From positions 124,001 through 188,000 of the forward strand of contig NZ_JAMGZJ010000078.1 of assembly GCF_025564085.1 (NCBI RefSeq): a stretch of 64,000 bases of DNA. The letters run 5' to 3'. Of the stretch, positions 61,488 to 64,000 are shown piece by piece (the stretch's first letter is position 1; each line of letters begins with the position of its first letter). The position numbers and the translations under genes were made by a program. The notes beneath the pieces were generated by a model. That model was not told where the DNA came from, did not search any database, and worked only from the letters and a program-made list of their open reading frames with translations. Source of the stretch: Silvania confinis (GTDB lineage: Bacteria > Pseudomonadota > Gammaproteobacteria > Enterobacterales > Enterobacteriaceae).

Positions 61488-61616
61488 TTAGCGTGAAGGT
61501 TTGTCGTTCTGCTGAGGTTTGCCGTTAATAATGTCGCAAATCATATTCAGCAGCATTAAGCGTACTTTAAAGGGAGAGTGGCTAAACACGTGCATACACC
61601 TCTTGAATTCGTTCAT
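61488..61616 (-). CDS. mntS: Small manganese-homeostasis protein MntS
   Basis: MntS is a 42-residue protein that raises free manganese, in E. coli by inhibiting the MntP exporter, and is repressed by Mn-MntR. From the ATG at 61616 (AGGAGG 5 nt upstream) it reads MNEFKRCMHVFSHSPFKVRL and continues, nearly identical to E. coli MntS for the first 25 residues; the C-terminus is PQQNDKPSR. The open frame to 61682 extends upstream without a ribosome site. It is divergent from mntR, with twin MntR palindromes between them. Confidence 0.93.
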   Translation of the reverse strand: MNEFKRCMHVFSHSPFKVRLMLLNMICDIINGKPQQNDKPSR

Positions 61617-61673
61617 GTGACCTCCTGTTGAGTGATCCCTCCGATCCGTGAAGGGTGACTGCATTACATACAG

Positions 61674-61708
61674 ATATAGCACAGGCTATATTGTATAGCC
61701 AAGGCTAT
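61674..61708. promoter_or_regulatory. Twin MntR operators upstream of mntS
   Basis: ATATAGC-ACAG-GCTATAT (61674-61691) and ATAGCC-AA-GGCTAT (61695-61708) are two palindromes 3 bp apart. Both have the TAGC...GCTA form of the MntR box. They lie about 58 bp before the mntS start and about 90 bp before mntR, so MntR likely represses mntS tightly. Confidence 0.88.
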
Positions 61709-61800
61709 TACGTTAATTTTTTGTGCTTGTGTAGTGATGGTTTACAATGGCCGCCCGTGTATTGATTTGCTGGATGCGTCATCCGCAAGAGGAAGCACCA

Positions 61801-62274
61801 ATGAACCGCCGTGCAGGTAAACCAATAACTAAAAAAATGACGCAACTGGTCAATGTTGAAGAGCATGTCGAAGGCTTTCGTCAGGTCCGCGAAGCGCATC
61901 GTCGGGAGTTGATCGACGACTACGTTGAGCTGATTTCCGATCTGATCCGCGAAGTGGGCGAGGCCCGTCAGGTGGATATGGCCGCCCGCCTTGGCGTCTC
62001 CCAGCCAACGGTGGCAAAAATGCTCAAGCGTCTGGCGACGGTGGGGCTGATCGAACTGATCCCGTGGCGCGGGGTATTTCTGACCGCAGAAGGGGAGAAG
62101 CTGGCGCAGGCGAGCCGCGAACGCCATCAGATCGTCGAAAACTTTCTGTTGGTTCTCGGCGTCAGCCCGGATATCGCCCGCCGCGACGCCGAGGGGATGG
62201 AACACCACGTCAGCGAAGAGACGCTGCAGCAGTTTCACGCATTTACCCTTAAACACGGATCGTCCGCTGAATGA
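61801..62274 (+). CDS. mntR: Manganese-responsive regulator MntR
   Basis: MntR is a DtxR-family regulator that with Mn2+ represses mntH and mntS and activates mntP. From the ATG at 61801 (AGAGGAAG upstream) it has 157 residues. The winged helix-turn-helix is at about 52-75 ([20 protein letters not shown]). Metal ligands are in the RERHQIVE and [10 protein letters not shown] segments. It overlaps ybiR by 4 bp. Confidence 0.96.
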   Translation: MNRRAGKPITKKMTQLVNVEEHVEGFRQVREAHRRELIDDYVELISDLIREVGEARQVDMAARLGVSQPTVAKMLKRLATVGLIELIPWRGVFLTAEGEKLAQASRERHQIVENFLLVLGVSPDIARRDAEGMEHHVSEETLQQFHAFTLKHGSSAE

Positions 62275-63386
62275 CCCTTCCTGGCTTGCAGGCGCTGGCC
62301 CGCGATCGTTTCTTTCATCTTTTACTGGTTATCGGCGTGGGGCTCAGTTTTCTGGTTCCCTTTGCGCCGTCGTTGTGGCCTGCCGCCATCGACTGGCACA
62401 CCATTATTACCCTCTCCGGGCTGATGATGCTGACCAAAGGGGTCGAGCAGAGCGGCTTCTTTGACGTTTTAGGCCGCAAGCTGGTGCGCCGTTTCGCCAC
62501 CGAGCGGCGGCTATCGCTGTTTATGGTCTTCTCTGCGGCGCTGCTGTCGACTTTTCTGACTAACGACGTGGCGCTGTTTATCGTGGTACCGCTAACGTTG
62601 ACGCTGCGTAAGCTGTGCGAGATCCCGGTCAACCGGCTGATCATCTTTGAAGCGCTGGCGGTCAATGCCGGGTCGCTGCTGACGCCGATTGGCAATCCGC
62701 AAAATATCCTCCTGTGGGGGCGATCCGGGCTGTCGTTTGCCGCCTTTAGCGGGCAGATGGCGCCGCTGGCGCTGGCCATGATGTTGACGCTGGGGCTGGT
62801 GTGCTGGTTTGCTTTTCCGGCAAAAGCGCTCAACTACCATAGCGGCGCGTCCGCGCCGCAGTGGAAACCGCGCCTGATCTGGAGTTGTCTGGTGCTGTAT
62901 CTGGTCTTTCTGGCCGCCCTTGAGCTGAAGCAGGAACTGTGGGGAGCCTTGCTGGTGGCGGGCGGTTTCTTACTGCTGGCGCGACGGGTGTTGATCAACG
63001 TGGACTGGACGCTGCTGCTGGTGTTTATGGCGATGTTTATCGACGTGCATCTGTTGATTCAGGTTCCGGCGCTGCAGGGGCTGTTACACAGCGTCGGTGG
63101 GCTCTCGCAGCCGGGGCTGTGGCTGACGGCCATCGGCCTGTCGCAGTTTATCAGCAACGTTCCGGCCACTATTTTACTGCTTAACTACGTGCCGCCAACG
63201 GCGATGCTGGCGTGGGCAGTGAATATCGGGGGCTTTGGTTTGCTGCCGGGGTCGCTGGCTAATCTGATTGCCCTCAGGATGGCGAACAATCGCCGCATCT
63301 GGTGGCGTTTCCACCTGTGGTCGCTGCCGATGTTGCTCTGGGCGGGGCTGATGGGATACGGATTACACCTTCTTCTGCAGGCGTAA
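62271..63386 (+). CDS. ybiR: Anion permease-family inner membrane protein YbiR
   Basis: YbiR is a 371-residue polytopic membrane protein of the ArsB/NhaD (ion transporter) superfamily. Two inverted halves are visible, with signature loops [15 protein letters not shown] / [10 protein letters not shown] in the first and [12 protein letters not shown] / [10 protein letters not shown] in the second. The substrate is unknown. It is translationally coupled to mntR (4-bp overlap), so it is co-transcribed with the manganese regulator. Confidence 0.92.
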   Translation: MTLPGLQALARDRFFHLLLVIGVGLSFLVPFAPSLWPAAIDWHTIITLSGLMMLTKGVEQSGFFDVLGRKLVRRFATERRLSLFMVFSAALLSTFLTNDVALFIVVPLTLTLRKLCEIPVNRLIIFEALAVNAGSLLTPIGNPQNILLWGRSGLSFAAFSGQMAPLALAMMLTLGLVCWFAFPAKALNYHSGASAPQWKPRLIWSCLVLYLVFLAALELKQELWGALLVAGGFLLLARRVLINVDWTLLLVFMAMFIDVHLLIQVPALQGLLHSVGGLSQPGLWLTAIGLSQFISNVPATILLLNYVPPTAMLAWAVNIGGFGLLPGSLANLIALRMANNRRIWWRFHLWSLPMLLWAGLMGYGLHLLLQA

Positions 63387-63390
63387 GATA

Positions 63391-63421
63391 AAAAAAAGCG
63401 GGCTATTCAGCCCGCTTTTTT
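63391..63421. terminator. Bidirectional terminator between ybiR and ldtB
   Basis: AAAAAAAGCGGGC / GCCCGCTTTTTT with a TATTCA loop has A and T tracts on both sides, so it serves both convergent genes. Confidence 0.93.
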
Positions 63422-63437
63422 ATTGTCTGTAATGCAA

Positions 63438-64000
63438 TTAGTTCAGACGAACCGGCATACCGGAGCGGTTCTGAATCGCCTGATCGACAACCGTGGTGTC
63501 CACATCCTGCTGGCTGGTGATGGCCTGCACGTTGCTGGTCAGGGTGACCGGGACGGTAACGTTGTTGTTGATCTGCTCTTCGCTGGTGGACAGCGGGTTA
63601 TGCACTTCGAGGTAGCGGCTGCCATCCGGCTCGGTTGTCGCTTTCACCGGCTCGTTAATGAACTGCACGCGGGTGCCGACCGGCACGTTCTCGAACAGGA
63701 ATTTGATATCGTCGTTACGCAGACGCACGCAGCCGTGGCTCACGCGCAGGCCGATACCGAAGTTCGCATTGGTACCGTGAATCGCGTACAGGCGACCGAT
63801 ATACAGCGCGTACAGACCCATAGGGTTATCCGGGCCAGCCGGAACAACGGCAGGCAGCGGCTCGCCTGCAGCGATGTATTCCGCGTGCATTTTGGCGGTT
63901 GGCGTCCAGGTTGGACCCGCTTTCTTACGCTCAACTTTGGTGGTCCAGTTCATCGGCGTATCTTTGCCTAACTGACCGATACCGATTGGCAGCACGATGA
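63438..64000 (-). CDS. ldtB: L,D-transpeptidase LdtB (N-terminus outside window)
   Basis: LdtB (YbiS) attaches Braun lipoprotein to peptidoglycan meso-DAP in the periplasm. Only the C-terminal 187 or so residues of about 306 are inside the window; the internal Met near 63995 is not the start. The YkuD catalytic motif SHGCVRLRN has the active Cys, preceded by the conserved [10 protein letters not shown]. It is convergent with ybiR. Confidence 0.93.
   Translation of the reverse strand, partial: IVLPIGIGQLGKDTPMNWTTKVERKKAGPTWTPTAKMHAEYIAAGEPLPAVVPAGPDNPMGLYALYIGRLYAIHGTNANFGIGLRVSHGCVRLRNDDIKFLFENVPVGTRVQFINEPVKATTEPDGSRYLEVHNPLSTSEEQINNNVTVPVTLTSNVQAITSQQDVDTTVVDQAIQNRSGMPVRLN

Overview
The window is a 64 kb stretch of enterobacterial chromosome, most like Enterobacter or Lelliottia. 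Gene order follows the E. coli modBC-pgl-bio-uvrB-moa-ybh-dinG-ybi-glnHPQ-dps-ompX-mntR segment. It also carries a hut (histidine utilisation) cluster, as Salmonella, Klebsiella and Enterobacter do and E. coli K-12 does not. No tRNA, rRNA, IS element, prophage or CRISPR array was seen. Coding density is high and protein lengths match their families, so nearly all genes look intact. Family names and comparisons with E. coli proteins are from memory, not from a search.

Layout. 1-1630: end of the molybdate transporter operon (modB partial, modC). 1631-5455: ybhA, pgl, a compact type I toxin-antitoxin locus, and ybhC. 5620-11947: hutI-hutG-hutC and hutU-hutH with two HutC-like operators. 12031-18247: ybhB, the divergent biotin genes bioA/bioBFCD around a BirA operator, and an orphan degenerate ABC ATPase. 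18248-25058: uvrB with SOS and DnaA boxes, ybhK, and moaABCDE behind a ModE-like site and a Moco riboswitch. 25118-35548: ybhL, a stand-alone HycA-like gene, ybhN-clsB-ybhP, ybhQ, and the CecR-controlled exporter ybhGFSR. 35779-45980: rhlE, dinG, a five-gene chaperone-usher fimbrial cluster, ybiB. 46090-51666: ybiJ, ybiI, the iron genes fiu-ybiX, mcbA and rlmF. 51701-64000: ybiO, glnHPQ, dps, rhtA, ompX, opgE, mntS/mntR, ybiR and partial ldtB.

The most striking find lies between pgl and ybhC. A 29-residue hydrophobic ORF (4030-4119) resembles the SOS toxin TisB. It is preceded by a LexA box, a TisA-like leader ORF, and an upstream minus-strand RNA gene whose predicted 5' end pairs over 22 nt (two G-U) with the leader ORF. 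That is the tisAB/istR-1 architecture, but next to pgl rather than the ilvB/emrD location I know from E. coli. With uvrB and dinG, it gives three LexA-type promoters in the window.

Other regulatory links can be read directly: molybdate uptake and Moco synthesis, HutC operators at both hut promoters, twin MntR palindromes before mntS, a Fur-type box before fiu, NtrC/sigma-54 signals before glnH, and a perfect palindrome before cecR.
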